In this document: positions 18,494 to 28,013 of the stretch, piece after piece
Layout: the number at the start of each line of letters is the position of its first letter
How positions within the stretch are numbered: the stretch's first letter is position 1
Source of the DNA: Tenacibaculum singaporense
GTDB lineage: Bacteria > Bacteroidota > Bacteroidia > Flavobacteriales > Flavobacteriaceae
Assembly: GCF_003867015.1 (NCBI RefSeq)
Contig: NZ_CP032548.1
Coordinates: forward strand, 1,989,001 to 2,053,000
Direction of reading: 5' to 3'
Length of the DNA stretch: 64,000 bases
Notes under the pieces: generated by a model
Database searches by the model: none
Seen by the model: the letters and a program-made list of their open reading frames with translations, nothing else
What the model was told of the DNA's origin: nothing
Position numbers and translations under genes: made by a program

Positions 18494-18525
18494 TTGGGTA
18501 AATAAAAAATAATACTATAACTTTG
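18494..18525 (+). promoter_or_regulatory. Promoter of the metH-metF operon
   Basis: TTG at 18494-18496, 21 nt, then TAACTTTG at 18518-18525 fits the flavobacterial sigma-A promoter. It would start transcription about 15 nt upstream of the riboswitch. Confidence 0.75.
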
Positions 18526-18547
18526 CCCCGTTCATTAACGTATTGAT

Positions 18548-18648
18548 GTTATCAAGAAAGGTGGAGGGAATAGACCCTTTGAAACCTTAGCAACCCTTTG
18601 TGCAAACAAAGAAGGTGCTACATTCTACTGCTTCGGCAGAGAGATAAC
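18548..18648 (+). ncRNA. SAM-I (S-box) riboswitch
   Basis: The core reads AAGGTGGAGGGA, then CCCTTTGAAACCTTAGCAACC and later AAGGTGCTACATTC, which are the conserved S-box elements including the kink-turn and the SAM pocket. The P1 helix is GTTATC (18548-18553) with GATAAC (18643-18648). It lies in the leader of metH, a methionine-synthesis gene, so SAM should lower expression. It is followed by a hairpin covering the ribosome site. Confidence 0.93.
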
Positions 18649-18672
18649 GAAAAGAATTTTATTTCCTCTTTT

Positions 18673-18699
18673 CCTGATAACAGTACACTAAATATCAGG
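18673..18699 (+). promoter_or_regulatory. Hairpin sequestering the metH ribosome-binding site
   Basis: CCTGATA (18673-18679) is complementary to TATCAGG (18693-18699), immediately before the ATG at 18701, so the AGG of the ribosome site is in the stem. GATAAC here repeats the 3' strand of riboswitch P1 and could compete for its GTTATC partner. This suggests translational control; no T-run typical of a terminator follows. Confidence 0.55.
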
Positions 18700-18700
18700 A

Positions 18701-19717
18701 ATGTCAAACATTTATCAAGAAATACAAAAACGTATCCTCGTACTCGATGGCGCTATGGGAACCATGCTTCAGGAATATAAATTTACTGAAGAAGATTTTC
18801 GTGGAGAACGTTTTAAAGACTACCCAACACCGTTGCAAGGAAACAATGATTTGTTGTCCATTACGCAACCCGAAGCCGTAAAAGAAGTACATAGAAAATA
18901 CTTTGCGGCAGGAGCAGACATTGTAGAAACCAACACCTTTTCAGGAACTACCATTGCCATGGCAGATTACCAAATGGAAGAGTTGGTATACGAGTTAAAT
19001 TACGAGTCTGCTAGAATAGCCAAAGAGGTGGCCGATGAATTTACAGCGAAAGAACCACATAAACCTCGTTTTGTAGCAGGCTCTATCGGACCTACCAACC
19101 GTACCGCAAGCATGTCACCTGATGTAAACGATCCAGGGTATAGAGCGGTAACTTTCGACGAATTACGCATTGCCTACAAACAACAAGTAGAAGCCTTAAT
19201 TGATGGTGGTTCAGATATTTTGTTGGTAGAAACGGTGTTTGATACCCTAAATGCCAAAGCCGCTTTATTTGCCATTGAAGAGGTAAAAGCGGAACGAAAT
19301 ATAGAAATTCCTATCATGGTTTCAGGAACCATTACCGATGCTTCAGGTAGAACATTATCAGGACAAACAGCAGAGGCTTTTCTGATTTCAATATCACATA
19401 TTCCGTTGCTATCTGTAGGATTCAACTGTGCTTTAGGAGCCAATTTATTACAACCTCACTTAGAAGCAATTGCCTCTAAAACAGAGTTTGCTATTTCTGC
19501 ACATCCAAATGCTGGATTGCCTAATGCCTTTGGAGAGTATGATGAAACTCCAGAAGAAACAGCGGAGCAAATAGAAGAATATTTAAAGAAAAACTTAATT
19601 AACATTATAGGAGGGTGCTGTGGTACCACGCCTAAACATATTTCAGCTATCGCAGCAATAGCAGCGAAGTACAAACCACGAAAAGCTGAATTTGTTGCAG
19701 CAGTACAAAATAGTTAG
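18701..19717 (+). CDS. metH: Methionine synthase, homocysteine-binding module (split MetH N-terminal part)
   Basis: This 338-aa protein is the zinc-dependent homocysteine S-methyltransferase domain of cobalamin-dependent methionine synthase. The zinc ligands are visible as C243 (GFNCALG) and C306-C307 (GGCCGTTP). DGAMGTMLQ near the N-terminus is the classic barrel start. The remaining MetH modules are encoded 3 bp downstream in a second gene. The split at the domain border has clean stop and start codons, as in many Flavobacteriia, so it is not read as a frameshift. Regulated by the SAM riboswitch. Confidence 0.93.
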   Translation: MSNIYQEIQKRILVLDGAMGTMLQEYKFTEEDFRGERFKDYPTPLQGNNDLLSITQPEAVKEVHRKYFAAGADIVETNTFSGTTIAMADYQMEELVYELNYESARIAKEVADEFTAKEPHKPRFVAGSIGPTNRTASMSPDVNDPGYRAVTFDELRIAYKQQVEALIDGGSDILLVETVFDTLNAKAALFAIEEVKAERNIEIPIMVSGTITDASGRTLSGQTAEAFLISISHIPLLSVGFNCALGANLLQPHLEAIASKTEFAISAHPNAGLPNAFGEYDETPEETAEQIEEYLKKNLINIIGGCCGTTPKHISAIAAIAAKYKPRKAEFVAAVQNS

Positions 19718-19720
19718 TAG

Positions 19721-22396
19721 ATGAGTGAGGAAAGACGATACATGAAATTATCGGGGTTAGAACCGTTAATTATAACACCCGAAAGTAACTTTATCAATGT
19801 AGGGGAGCGCACAAACGTAGCAGGATCGCGTAAATTTCTTCGATTGATTAAAGAAGAAAAGTTCGATGAAGCCTTAGCGATTGCGCGTCATCAAGTGGAT
19901 GGAGGAGCGCAAATCATCGACATTAATATGGATGATGGTTTGATAGAAGGAAAAGAAGCGATGGTACGCTTTTTAAACTTAATAGCTTCTGAACCTGATA
20001 TTGCCAGAGTTCCTATTATGATTGATAGTTCTAAATGGGAAATCATCGAAGCTGGATTACAGGTAGTACAAGGAAAATCGGTAGTAAATTCCATTTCTTT
20101 AAAAGAAGGAGAAGAAAAATTTATTTGGGAAGCTACGCAGATAAAACGATATGGAGCTGCTGTAATTATCATGGCTTTTGATGAAGTAGGACAAGCAGAT
20201 ACTTACGAGCGAAGAATAGAAATAGCAGAACGTTCGTATAATATATTAACTGACATTGTTGGTTTTCCGCCAGAAGATATCATTTTCGATTTAAATATTT
20301 TTCCTGTAGCTACGGGAATGGAAGAACACCGAAAAAATGCGTTGGATTTTATTGAAGCTACCCGTTGGGTACGCGAAAACTTACCACATGTAAGTGTAAG
20401 CGGAGGAGTAAGTAACGTATCATTTTCTTTTAGAGGAAACAACGTCGTTCGTGAAGCGATGCACTCGGTATTTTTATACTATGCCATCAAAGCTGGGATG
20501 AACATGGGAATTGTGAATCCGACCATGTTAGAAGTCTACGATGATATTCCGAAGGATTTATTAGAACATATTGAAGATGTTGTTTTAGATAGAAGAGACG
20601 ATGCTACAGAACGCTTATTAGAATTTGCTGAAACGGTAAAAGGAACTAAAAAAGAAAGTAGTGAGCAAGTTTTAGAATGGAGAAGTTTGCCACTTCAAGA
20701 ACGCATTACACACTCTTTAGTAAAAGGAATAGACGCTTTTATAGAAGAGGATGCTGAAGAAGCCCGTTTGAGTGTAGCAAAACCACTACATGTAATTGAA
20801 GGACATTTAATGACAGGGATGAATGTAGTAGGAGACTTGTTTGGTGCTGGAAAAATGTTTTTACCACAAGTTGTAAAATCTGCCAGAGTAATGAAGAAAG
20901 CCGTAGCCTATTTGAACCCTTTTATTGAAGCAGAGAAAAGCGAGGAACAACAAGCTATCGGAAAGATATTGATGGCAACGGTAAAAGGAGATGTGCATGA
21001 TATTGGTAAGAACATTGTATCCGTAGTATTAGGTTGTAACAATTATGAAATTGTCGATTTAGGAGTCATGGTTCCACCAGAGAAGATTATTGAAACTGCT
21101 AAAAAGGAGAACGTAGATGCTATTGGTTTAAGTGGATTGATAACACCTTCGTTGGATGAAATGGTGTATTTAGCCAAAGAAATGGAACGTCAAAATTTGG
21201 AAATTCCTTTATTGATTGGTGGAGCAACAACCTCGAAAGCGCATACCGCTGTAAAAATTGATACGCAGTATAAAAATGCAGTGGTACACGTAAACGATGC
21301 GTCAAGAGCAGTAACCGTTGTAGGAGATTTATTGAATAAAGAAACCTCAAACGAGTATGTTGCCAAGTTGAAGAAAGATTACGAAGAGTTTCGAGATAAA
21401 TTCTTAAAACGAGGAAAACAGAAGCACTACATACCGATTGAGGAAGCTAGAGAGCGAAAATTCAGAATAGATTGGGAGGCTACTAACATTACTAAACCAA
21501 AAGAATTAGGAGTACAAAAGCTAGAGCAAGTAAGTTTAAAAGACTTAGTACCGTATTTTGACTGGAGTCCGTTTTTTCGCTCGTGGGATTTACATGGAAA
21601 GTTTCCTGATATTTTAGAAGATGAAGTAGTAGGAGTAGAGGCAACCAATTTGTTTGCAGATGCACAAAAAATGTTACAACAAATCATAGAAAAACAAGCA
21701 TTAAAGCCCAAAGCTATTTTTGGTTTGTTTGAAGCGAATTCTATGAATGACGATGACATTTCAGTTCAAAAGAAAGGAAAAGAAGTCGCAGTATTTAGAA
21801 CTTTACGTCAGCAATTAAAAAAGCGTGAAGGTAAACCAAGTTTTGCTTTGGCAGATTTTATTGCGCCCAAAGAAACAGATAAAACGGATTATATAGGAGC
21901 TTTCTGTACCGCCATTTTTGGTGCTGATGAATTAGCATTACAATACAAAGAAAATCACGATGATTACAATGCAATTATGGCACAAGCCATTGCCGATCGT
22001 TTTGCTGAAGCTTTTGCTGAATACTTACACCACAGAGTGAGAACGAAACATTGGGGCTATGCATCCGAAGAAAACTTAACGAATGATGAGTTGATAAAAG
22101 AAGCGTACAAAGGTATTCGTCCAGCACCTGGGTATCCTGCATGTCCTGATCATTTAGAAAAAGAAACGATTTGGCAGCTTTTACAGGTAGAAGAGAACAT
22201 AGGAGTAAGTTTAACAGAAAGTTTAGCTATGTGGCCTGCAGCGGCCGTTTCAGGATATTATTTTGCTAATGAAGAAGCTAAGTACTTCGGTTTAGGTAAA
22301 ATAACAGACGATCAAGTAAGAGATTTTGCAGAACGGAAAAACATAGCCTTAGAAAAAGCTAGAAAATGGTTACATCCAAACATATCAGACAATTAA
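19721..22396 (+). CDS. metH: Methionine synthase, folate/cobalamin/activation modules (split MetH C-terminal part)
   Basis: This 891-aa protein carries the rest of MetH: the methyltetrahydrofolate-binding barrel (about 1-290, starting [16 protein letters not shown]), the cobalamin-binding domain with DVHDIG and cobalt ligand H426, and the C-terminal reactivation domain with [12 protein letters not shown] at about 800-811, which binds SAM. Together with the upstream homocysteine module it transfers the methyl group from methyl-THF to homocysteine. The two genes are 3 bp apart and should be translated together. Confidence 0.95.
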   Translation: MSEERRYMKLSGLEPLIITPESNFINVGERTNVAGSRKFLRLIKEEKFDEALAIARHQVDGGAQIIDINMDDGLIEGKEAMVRFLNLIASEPDIARVPIMIDSSKWEIIEAGLQVVQGKSVVNSISLKEGEEKFIWEATQIKRYGAAVIIMAFDEVGQADTYERRIEIAERSYNILTDIVGFPPEDIIFDLNIFPVATGMEEHRKNALDFIEATRWVRENLPHVSVSGGVSNVSFSFRGNNVVREAMHSVFLYYAIKAGMNMGIVNPTMLEVYDDIPKDLLEHIEDVVLDRRDDATERLLEFAETVKGTKKESSEQVLEWRSLPLQERITHSLVKGIDAFIEEDAEEARLSVAKPLHVIEGHLMTGMNVVGDLFGAGKMFLPQVVKSARVMKKAVAYLNPFIEAEKSEEQQAIGKILMATVKGDVHDIGKNIVSVVLGCNNYEIVDLGVMVPPEKIIETAKKENVDAIGLSGLITPSLDEMVYLAKEMERQNLEIPLLIGGATTSKAHTAVKIDTQYKNAVVHVNDASRAVTVVGDLLNKETSNEYVAKLKKDYEEFRDKFLKRGKQKHYIPIEEARERKFRIDWEATNITKPKELGVQKLEQVSLKDLVPYFDWSPFFRSWDLHGKFPDILEDEVVGVEATNLFADAQKMLQQIIEKQALKPKAIFGLFEANSMNDDDISVQKKGKEVAVFRTLRQQLKKREGKPSFALADFIAPKETDKTDYIGAFCTAIFGADELALQYKENHDDYNAIMAQAIADRFAEAFAEYLHHRVRTKHWGYASEENLTNDELIKEAYKGIRPAPGYPACPDHLEKETIWQLLQVEENIGVSLTESLAMWPAAAVSGYYFANEEAKYFGLGKITDDQVRDFAERKNIALEKARKWLHPNISDN

Positions 22397-22520
22397 TAAT
22401 AACTTTAAAATAAACAAACAAAAGAGCGTATTTAATTAACAATAAGTTTTAAGTTAGGTAAACTAAAAACTACAAAACAGTAGTAATATTGCCATATAAA
22501 AAATCAATAAAATTAGACAA

Positions 22521-22607
22521 ATGAAAAAGTATAATTTAGAGATTCGATTTGCAATACAGCTACTGGTAATGGCAGCAATATCGTTAATTGCAGCTTCATT
22601 GGTATAG
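22521..22607 (+). CDS. Putative 28-aa membrane peptide between metH and metF
   Basis: An ATG at 22521 opens MKKYNLEIRFAIQLLVMAAI followed by SLIAASLV and a TAG. One hydrophobic helix of about 18 residues follows a short charged N-terminus. It lies 124 bp after metH and 27 bp before metF on the same strand, so it would be cotranscribed and under the same riboswitch. Similar tiny peptides are often missed in annotation. No homologue is known to me. Confidence 0.4.
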   Translation: MKKYNLEIRFAIQLLVMAAISLIAASLV

Positions 22608-22634
22608 TTAAATACGCCTTTATAAGATACACTT

Positions 22635-23591
22635 ATGAAGGTAATAGAACATTTAGAAAAAGCTAACGGAGCATCGTTGTTTTCGTTTGAAATACTTCCG
22701 CCATTAAAGGGAGATACAATAGAGTCAATATTCAAAAATATTGATCCGTTAATGGAGTTTAATCCTCCGTTTATAGACGTAACCTATCATCGTGAGGAAT
22801 ACGTATATAAAGAGTTAGGAGACGGACTGTTAAAAAAGCAAGTAGTAAAAAAACGTCCAGGTACTGTTGGTATTTGTGCGGCGATTCAAAATAAATATCA
22901 AGTAGATGCTATTCCGCATATTTTATGTGGAGGGTTTACTAAAGAAGACACTGAAAACTTCTTAATTGACCTCGATTTTTTAGGAATTGATAACGTTGTT
23001 GCATTGCGTGGTGATGCAGTAAAAAGCGAAACTTATTTTAAACCTGAAAAAGATGGACATGCATACGCAAGCGAACTAGTTACACAAATAGAGAACTTAA
23101 ATAAGGGTAGGTATTTAGATGATGATTTGCAAAACTCGTCAAAAACCGATTTCTGTATTGGAGTAGCTGGATATCCTGAAAAACATATGGAAGCACCAAG
23201 TTTAGATTCTGATATTCACTTTTTAAAGAAGAAAATTAAAAACGGAGCTAACTATGTGATAACACAAATGTTTTTCGACAATCAAAAGTATTTTGAGTTT
23301 GTAGAAAAATGTAGAGAAGAGGGAATTACGGTTCCTATTATTCCGGGGTTAAAACCAATCTCAACCAAAAAACAATTGAATTTAATTCCGCATCGTTTTA
23401 AAGTTGACTTACCAGATGCTTTGGTAAAAGAGGTTGTGAATTGTAAGAGTAACGCAGAGGTACGACAAGTAGGAGTGGAGTGGTGCATTGCTCAAAGTAA
23501 GGAGTTACAACAGAAAGGAGTGCCTATTTTACATTATTACTCAATGGGAAGATCAACTAATATTCAAAAAATTGCGGAGGCTGTTTTCTAA
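22635..23591 (+). CDS. metF: Methylenetetrahydrofolate reductase
   Basis: A flavoprotein that reduces 5,10-methylene-THF to 5-methyl-THF, the methyl donor used by the MetH proteins encoded just upstream. The FEILPPLKGD start with its catalytic Glu, the NVVALRGD segment and the C-terminal GVPILHYYSMGR motif are diagnostic. At 318 aa it is full length. Position behind metH and the SAM riboswitch makes one regulated methionine operon. Confidence 0.95.
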   Translation: MKVIEHLEKANGASLFSFEILPPLKGDTIESIFKNIDPLMEFNPPFIDVTYHREEYVYKELGDGLLKKQVVKKRPGTVGICAAIQNKYQVDAIPHILCGGFTKEDTENFLIDLDFLGIDNVVALRGDAVKSETYFKPEKDGHAYASELVTQIENLNKGRYLDDDLQNSSKTDFCIGVAGYPEKHMEAPSLDSDIHFLKKKIKNGANYVITQMFFDNQKYFEFVEKCREEGITVPIIPGLKPISTKKQLNLIPHRFKVDLPDALVKEVVNCKSNAEVRQVGVEWCIAQSKELQQKGVPILHYYSMGRSTNIQKIAEAVF

Positions 23592-23598
23592 ATAAATA

Positions 23599-23712
23599 GT
23601 CATTTCGAGAGAAACGAGAAACCGTAAGGTTCAGCGAAGCTAAATCTCATTAAAGTGAGTAACTCATTTTCTTAAGATTTCTCACTCTTCGTTTCACTCG
23701 GTTCGAAATGAC
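23599..23712. repeat. Dispersed inverted repeat GTCATTTCGA...TCGAAATGAC, copy A
   Basis: The ends GTCATTTCGA and TCGAAATGAC are perfect inverted repeats, with further pairing inward (CTCATTAA/TTAAG, GAAACGAG/CTTCGTTTC). A very similar copy lies at 24761-24856, so the two flank the phzF-like gene. It is a non-coding dispersed element of the kind common in flavobacterial genomes. Confidence 0.85.
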
Positions 23713-23717
23713 AAACA

Positions 23718-23790
23718 GTCATTACGAGGAGTATACGACGAAGTAATCTGTTTATCGATTTACAGATTACTTCACTTCGTTCGCAATGAC
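23718..23790. repeat. Dispersed inverted repeat GTCATTACGA...CGCAATGAC
   Basis: A second hairpin element: GTCATTACGAGGAG..CGAAGTAATCTGT pairs with ACAGATTACTTCACTTCG..GCAATGAC. It belongs to the same broad family as copy A but a distinct subtype; a fragment of this subtype recurs at 34954-34991. Confidence 0.8.
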
Positions 23791-23825
23791 GTGAACAAAA
23801 GCTCTTTTGAAGTTATATTACTAAC

Positions 23826-23890
23826 GTCATTCCGAACGGTAGAGAGGAATCTCATCCAAAAGAGTAAGAAGTTTTATTGTTATTATGACG
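23826..23890. repeat. Dispersed repeat GTCATTCCGAACGGTAGAGAGGAATCTC type
   Basis: GTCATTCCGAACGGTAG followed by AGGAATCTCA, with a distal ATGAC, forms a third degenerate member. The same subtype occurs at 34868-34903. Confidence 0.65.
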
Positions 23891-23954
23891 TGGTTATCTC
23901 TTTTATAAAACAAAACTGAAAGCAATATATTTACATAATTAAACAAAGAAAAAG

Positions 23955-24743
23955 ATGAAATTACCATTATATCAAATAGATGCTTTTACAGATAAAGTAT
24001 TTGGAGGAAATCCTGCCTGTGTTGTTCCGTTACAAAATTGGCTGCCAGATGATGTTCTTTTAAAAATAGCTAAGGAAAATGCTGTGGCAGAAACAGCCTT
24101 TTTTGTTGATAAGGGAGAGAAAATACACCTAAGATGGTTTACTCCAGAAATTGAAATGGATTTGTGTGGACATGCTACACTTGCTACTGCCCATTGTTTG
24201 CACTCAATTTTAAACTACCCTCATAACAAAATAGTATTTGAAACCTTGAGTGGTGATTTAACTATTACCATTCAAGAAGACTTTTATTCGATGGATTTGC
24301 CCTCTCGAATGCCTGTTGCTTCTAAGTTACCTGAAATTATTCAGAAGTCTTTAAATATAGTACCTAAAGAGGTTTTAAAGTCGAGAGATTATGTATTGGT
24401 ATATGATTCAGAAGAGGAAATAAAAAATGTGAAAGTAGACAGACAAACCTTTGATCAAATAAATCTAGATCCAGGTGGTGTAGTAGTTACAGCTGTAGGA
24501 GATAAATCCGATTTTGTGTCAAGATATTTTACACCACAATCTTCTATTTTGGAAGACCCTGTTACTGGTTCTTCTCATTGTTCATTGGTACCATTTTGGA
24601 GCTCTCGATTGAATAAAGATAATCTTGACGCAATACAAGTTTCTGAAAGAGTAGGAGTATTAAAGTGTCAAAATAAAAAGGATCGGGTTATAATTAGTGG
24701 TAAAGCCAAGACATATTCAGAAGGAAACTTGTGGATAGAATAA
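23955..24743 (+). CDS. PhzF-family isomerase
   Basis: A 262-aa two-lobed protein of the PhzF/diaminopimelate-epimerase fold. The N-terminal YQIDAFTDKVFGGNPACVV, the catalytic Glu in NAVAETAFFV and the DPVTGSSHCSLVPFW segment are family signatures. PhzF itself isomerises a phenazine precursor, but no other phenazine gene is near, and most homologues have unknown substrates. It is flanked on both sides by near-identical dispersed repeats. Confidence 0.9.
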   Translation: MKLPLYQIDAFTDKVFGGNPACVVPLQNWLPDDVLLKIAKENAVAETAFFVDKGEKIHLRWFTPEIEMDLCGHATLATAHCLHSILNYPHNKIVFETLSGDLTITIQEDFYSMDLPSRMPVASKLPEIIQKSLNIVPKEVLKSRDYVLVYDSEEEIKNVKVDRQTFDQINLDPGGVVVTAVGDKSDFVSRYFTPQSSILEDPVTGSSHCSLVPFWSSRLNKDNLDAIQVSERVGVLKCQNKKDRVIISGKAKTYSEGNLWIE

Positions 24744-24760
24744 CTAGTGTTTAAGGAATC

Positions 24761-24856
24761 GTCATTTCGAACGAGGTATGAGGAGGAATCTCATTAAGTT
24801 AAGTTACTCATTTACTTAAGATTTCTCACACTTCGTTTCACTCGGTTCGAAATGAC
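24761..24856. repeat. Dispersed inverted repeat GTCATTTCGA...TCGAAATGAC, copy B
   Basis: It has the same ends and internal words (AATCTCATTAA, ACTTAAGATTTCTCA, CTTCGTTTCACTCGG) as copy A at 23599-23712, but is slightly shorter. It separates the convergent phzF-like and hutG genes and could serve as a terminator hairpin. Confidence 0.85.
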
Positions 24857-24862
24857 GTATAA

Positions 24863-25870
24863 TTAATTGCTTTTAGCCTTTATAAAATCAGAAATTAAGT
24901 AGCTGATATACTTTCCTACTTGTCCGTTAGCAATATCATCTTTAACTACAGTAGGAGCACCTTCACAAATATGCAAATAAGAAGCATTTTGTAGCTTTCC
25001 AAAATAATGTGTAAATCTACGAGTTTGCTGAGGAGTAAATCCGCTAGGTGTCATAGCACTACTAGGGAAGTGTTGCACACAATCCAAATCAATTTCAATT
25101 CCGAAGGGAGCGTTTTCTATAAAACTTTCAGCACGTTGTAATTCACCTTCAAAAGAAGTAGACTGATATACTTCTAACTCTTCAAAGGTGTTGTACTCTA
25201 AGTTTAAACTATCGTGAATCATTTCAAAAATATACTGAGGTGTATAGTTCTCATGCAACCCGAACATAAAGTAATTTTGAATAAAGCCTTCTTGTAAGGC
25301 GTATGAAAATCCGTTACCGCTATGACGTTCTTCTAAACGACGTAAATCGGTATGCGCATCTAAGTTAATCACATTTACAGGTTGATTTTTCCCTTCAGAA
25401 AGCCCTTTAATATTTCCGTAAGCATTGTTGTGTCCACCACCAATGATAATAGGAGTTTTTCCACTCTCAACAATTGTTCTGATAAGTTTAGAAAGCTCTT
25501 TATCTATCGCTTTTACTAATAAATCACCTTTTTCTCTATCAGAAATATCAAAGCTATAAACCTCATCTAAACAGTCTAAATAGCCTAACACTAAGATGTT
25601 TTTCCCATCAATAAATTGATTTTGTTGGGTGTTTAAAAATGATTTTAAAGCGGGAATAAAAGCAGTATGTGCGCCACCATTTCCACCATTCATACGAACA
25701 CCAATATCTTCTGGAACTCCTAAAATAACAAAAGAAGCATCTGAACTTTCAAGTGCTGATTGTAGTTCTTTTTTAGAGTCGATTACAGCAACGCACTCTC
25801 CTAGTTTTGTTTCTCCTTTACGTGGGGTTACAAACTCTTGTATATCTTTTTCGTTGAATATTGTTAGCAT
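24863..25870 (-). CDS. hutG: Formimidoylglutamase-like arginase/agmatinase family hydrolase
   Basis: It probably hydrolyses N-formimidoyl-glutamate to glutamate, the last step of histidine breakdown, as a binuclear Mn enzyme of the ureohydrolase fold. Metal-binding segments are GGGHNNAYG, NLDAHTDLR and EIDLDCVQHF. The start at 25870 (MLTIFNEKD) is chosen because GAGGTG lies just before it and the hutI stop is one base away; upstream Met codons would overlap hutI. Arginase or agmatinase activity is possible, but linkage to hutI favours the Hut role. Confidence 0.85.
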   Translation of the reverse strand: MLTIFNEKDIQEFVTPRKGETKLGECVAVIDSKKELQSALESSDASFVILGVPEDIGVRMNGGNGGAHTAFIPALKSFLNTQQNQFIDGKNILVLGYLDCLDEVYSFDISDREKGDLLVKAIDKELSKLIRTIVESGKTPIIIGGGHNNAYGNIKGLSEGKNQPVNVINLDAHTDLRRLEERHSGNGFSYALQEGFIQNYFMFGLHENYTPQYIFEMIHDSLNLEYNTFEELEVYQSTSFEGELQRAESFIENAPFGIEIDLDCVQHFPSSAMTPSGFTPQQTRRFTHYFGKLQNASYLHICEGAPTVVKDDIANGQVGKYISYLISDFIKAKSN

Positions 25871-25871
25871 A

Positions 25872-27104
25872 TTACACCTCTTTTCCGTTGATGAACACTG
25901 AATCAATTAAATTACTTCCGAATGAATACGGTAAAAACCCATACGAAGGAATTTCTTTTGTTAGGATTAAATTCGCCTTTTTTCCTTTGGTAATACTTCC
26001 AACCTCATCCGATAAGTTCATTGCATACGCTCCGTTAATGGTTGCTGCATTAATGGCTTCTTCTGGTGTCATTTTCATTTTAATACAAGCAGTTGCTACC
26101 ACAAAATTCATATTTCCTGATGGAGTAGACCCTGGGTTGTAATCGGTTGCTAGTGCTAACGGTAACCCTGCATTCATAATATCACGAGCTGGGGTGTACG
26201 GAATACTTAAAAAATACGAACAAGAAGGTAAGGCAACAGGCATTGTTTGACTTTCCTTTAAAGCTTCAACATCTTCTGAGTTCATTACTTCTAAGTGATC
26301 TACCGACAACGCATTGTGTTTTATACTTACTTGTACACCACCAATACTTGTAAACTGGTTTACGTGTACTTTTGGCGTTAATCCGTATTGTTGCGCAGCA
26401 GTTAAAACTCTGTCTGTATCTTCTACTGAAAAGTAACCCGTTTCACAGAAAGCATCTACAAAATCCGCTAAATTTTCTTCAGCAACTTTAGGTAACATTT
26501 CTTCAATAATTAAATTGATGTACCCTTCTTTATTGTTTTTATATTCGGTAGGGAAGGCATGTGCTCCTAAAAAAGTAGCTTTGATAGGAATGTTATAATT
26601 TTCGCGTAGCTTTTTTATAACACGTAACATTTTTAACTCAGCGTCTACGGTTAAACCATATCCTGATTTTATTTCAACTGCTCCCGTACCTAAAGCAATC
26701 ACTTCTTCTAATCGTTTTGCCGATTGTTGGTATAGTTCTTCTTCTGAAGTTTCTTGTAACTTCTTAGCCGAATTTACAATACCACCACCACGATTGGCAA
26801 TTTCTTCATAACTCAATCCGTTAATTCTATCCACAAATTCTTGTTCACGATTGCCTGCATATACAATATGTGTATGCGAATCGCACCAAGTAGGTAACAT
26901 CATTTTACCAGTACAATCCACAGTTTTATCGGCAGAAGTAGGGGCTTTTTTCATGCTTCCATAGTCGGTAATAATACCATTTTCAACCAATAAAAAAGCA
27001 TTTTTTATAGTTGGTAAAATGTTCATCGAAGCTCCTGATACTTTTTTTGTACTTGTTTCTCTAATTTGGATTAATTCTTTGATGTTTATGAATAAAGTTG
27101 TCAT
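25872..27104 (-). CDS. hutI: Imidazolonepropionase
   Basis: A metal-dependent amidohydrolase that opens 4-imidazolone-5-propanoate to formimidoyl-glutamate. The zinc HxH pair is H77 and H79 (WCDSHTHIVYAG), with LGAHAFP, HVNQF, HLE and DYNPGSTPS completing the amidohydrolase barrel. It is 410 aa, the normal length. It directly precedes hutG with a one-base gap. hutH and hutU are not in this window. Confidence 0.95.
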   Translation of the reverse strand: MTTLFINIKELIQIRETSTKKVSGASMNILPTIKNAFLLVENGIITDYGSMKKAPTSADKTVDCTGKMMLPTWCDSHTHIVYAGNREQEFVDRINGLSYEEIANRGGGIVNSAKKLQETSEEELYQQSAKRLEEVIALGTGAVEIKSGYGLTVDAELKMLRVIKKLRENYNIPIKATFLGAHAFPTEYKNNKEGYINLIIEEMLPKVAEENLADFVDAFCETGYFSVEDTDRVLTAAQQYGLTPKVHVNQFTSIGGVQVSIKHNALSVDHLEVMNSEDVEALKESQTMPVALPSCSYFLSIPYTPARDIMNAGLPLALATDYNPGSTPSGNMNFVVATACIKMKMTPEEAINAATINGAYAMNLSDEVGSITKGKKANLILTKEIPSYGFLPYSFGSNLIDSVFINGKEV

Positions 27105-27127
27105 GTTAAATGCTTAAATTTGTTAGA

Positions 27128-27135
27128 CAAACTTA
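27128..27135 (-). promoter_or_regulatory. Candidate -7 box upstream of hutI
   Basis: On the minus strand TAAGTTTG fits TAnnTTTG and ends 23 bp upstream of the hutI start. No well-spaced TTG is seen. Confidence 0.35.
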
Positions 27136-27153
27136 CGGTAAAAACTACAATTT

Positions 27154-27579
27154 ATGGTACATTTTTTAGGAGTGATTTGTGTTTTAATTCTCTTTTTTAT
27201 CTCGCTAATTCACGTTTATTGGGCTTTTGGTGGAACTTTATGGGTAAATGCTGTTATACCAACCAGAACAGCCAATGAAAAAGCAATGAATCCGCCTAAA
27301 CTACTAACGTTTGTAGTAGCTTTGGTTATCAGTAGTTTTGCTGTGGTGTATGCAGAAAAAATACAACTATTTACGTTGCATTCAATGCCCACATGGCTAA
27401 AAGAGTATGGACTTTATGTGGTAGCTAGTATTTTTCTCATTAGAGCTATAGGAGATTTTAAGTATGTAGGCTTTTTTAAGAAAGTTAAAGAGACAGAGTT
27501 TGCCATAAACGATACCAAGTATTTTTCTCCACTATGTTTATTTTTAGGTGTGGTTGGGTTGTTGATAGCGTTTTTGTAA
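27154..27579 (+). CDS. DUF3995 membrane protein
   Basis: A 141-aa inner-membrane protein with four predicted helices (about 5-25, 50-68, 88-105, 122-140). The SLIHVYWAFGGTLW segment and the C-terminal FSPLCLFLGVVGLLIAFL are typical of the DUF3995 family, whose function is unknown. It is divergent from hutI, with only 49 bp between them. Confidence 0.8.
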   Translation: MVHFLGVICVLILFFISLIHVYWAFGGTLWVNAVIPTRTANEKAMNPPKLLTFVVALVISSFAVVYAEKIQLFTLHSMPTWLKEYGLYVVASIFLIRAIGDFKYVGFFKKVKETEFAINDTKYFSPLCLFLGVVGLLIAFL

Positions 27580-27623
27580 ATAGTTTTGTACTAGCAATTA
27601 TTTTTATACAGTATTGTAGCTTT

Positions 27624-27875
27624 TTACGCAATATTTATATTAATATCCAATAGCTTTTGTTTTAATTCTTCCATAGTTCCTTTGTATTCCCAATACATAA
27701 CTCTACCATGAGAAGATTTTACTAAAATATATTTTTCGCTAATTGATTGTATACGCTCTATAGAGATAATTTTTTTCATATAATCAGTTTCATTGAAAAC
27801 CTCTTCAATCTCTTTATTTTTATCATCGTATCCATGAACAATGATGCCTAATTTTACTTCTATTTCTATAAACAT
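27624..27875 (-). CDS. Small hypothetical protein, 83 aa
   Basis: I do not recognise this protein. It is charged, has no signal peptide or membrane segment and a plausible alpha/beta composition (IEVKLGIIVHGYDDKNKEIE start). Codon use looks coding, and a clear ATG and stop are present. No terminator or promoter is obvious; it may be a real orphan gene. Confidence 0.5.
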   Translation of the reverse strand: MFIEIEVKLGIIVHGYDDKNKEIEEVFNETDYMKKIISIERIQSISEKYILVKSSHGRVMYWEYKGTMEELKQKLLDININIA

Positions 27876-28013
27876 TATAATATTTTTTTCGATTTAAAAT
27901 TGTCTAAATATGTGTTTTACTTGAAGGTAAATATGGTTAACTGTTGATTTTTTTAGTTTGCTGGTTACTCTTATATATTGTTCCTGTTATATATAGGGCA
28001 ATTAACAATTTTT

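Noticed and set aside
18598..18780. 60-aa open frame at the start of metH
   Set aside because: It overlaps the conserved SAM riboswitch core and the metH start in another frame.
23955..24743. Phenazine biosynthesis locus
   Set aside because: Only a PhzF-fold gene is present; none of phzA-E or G is nearby, and most PhzF homologues have other roles.
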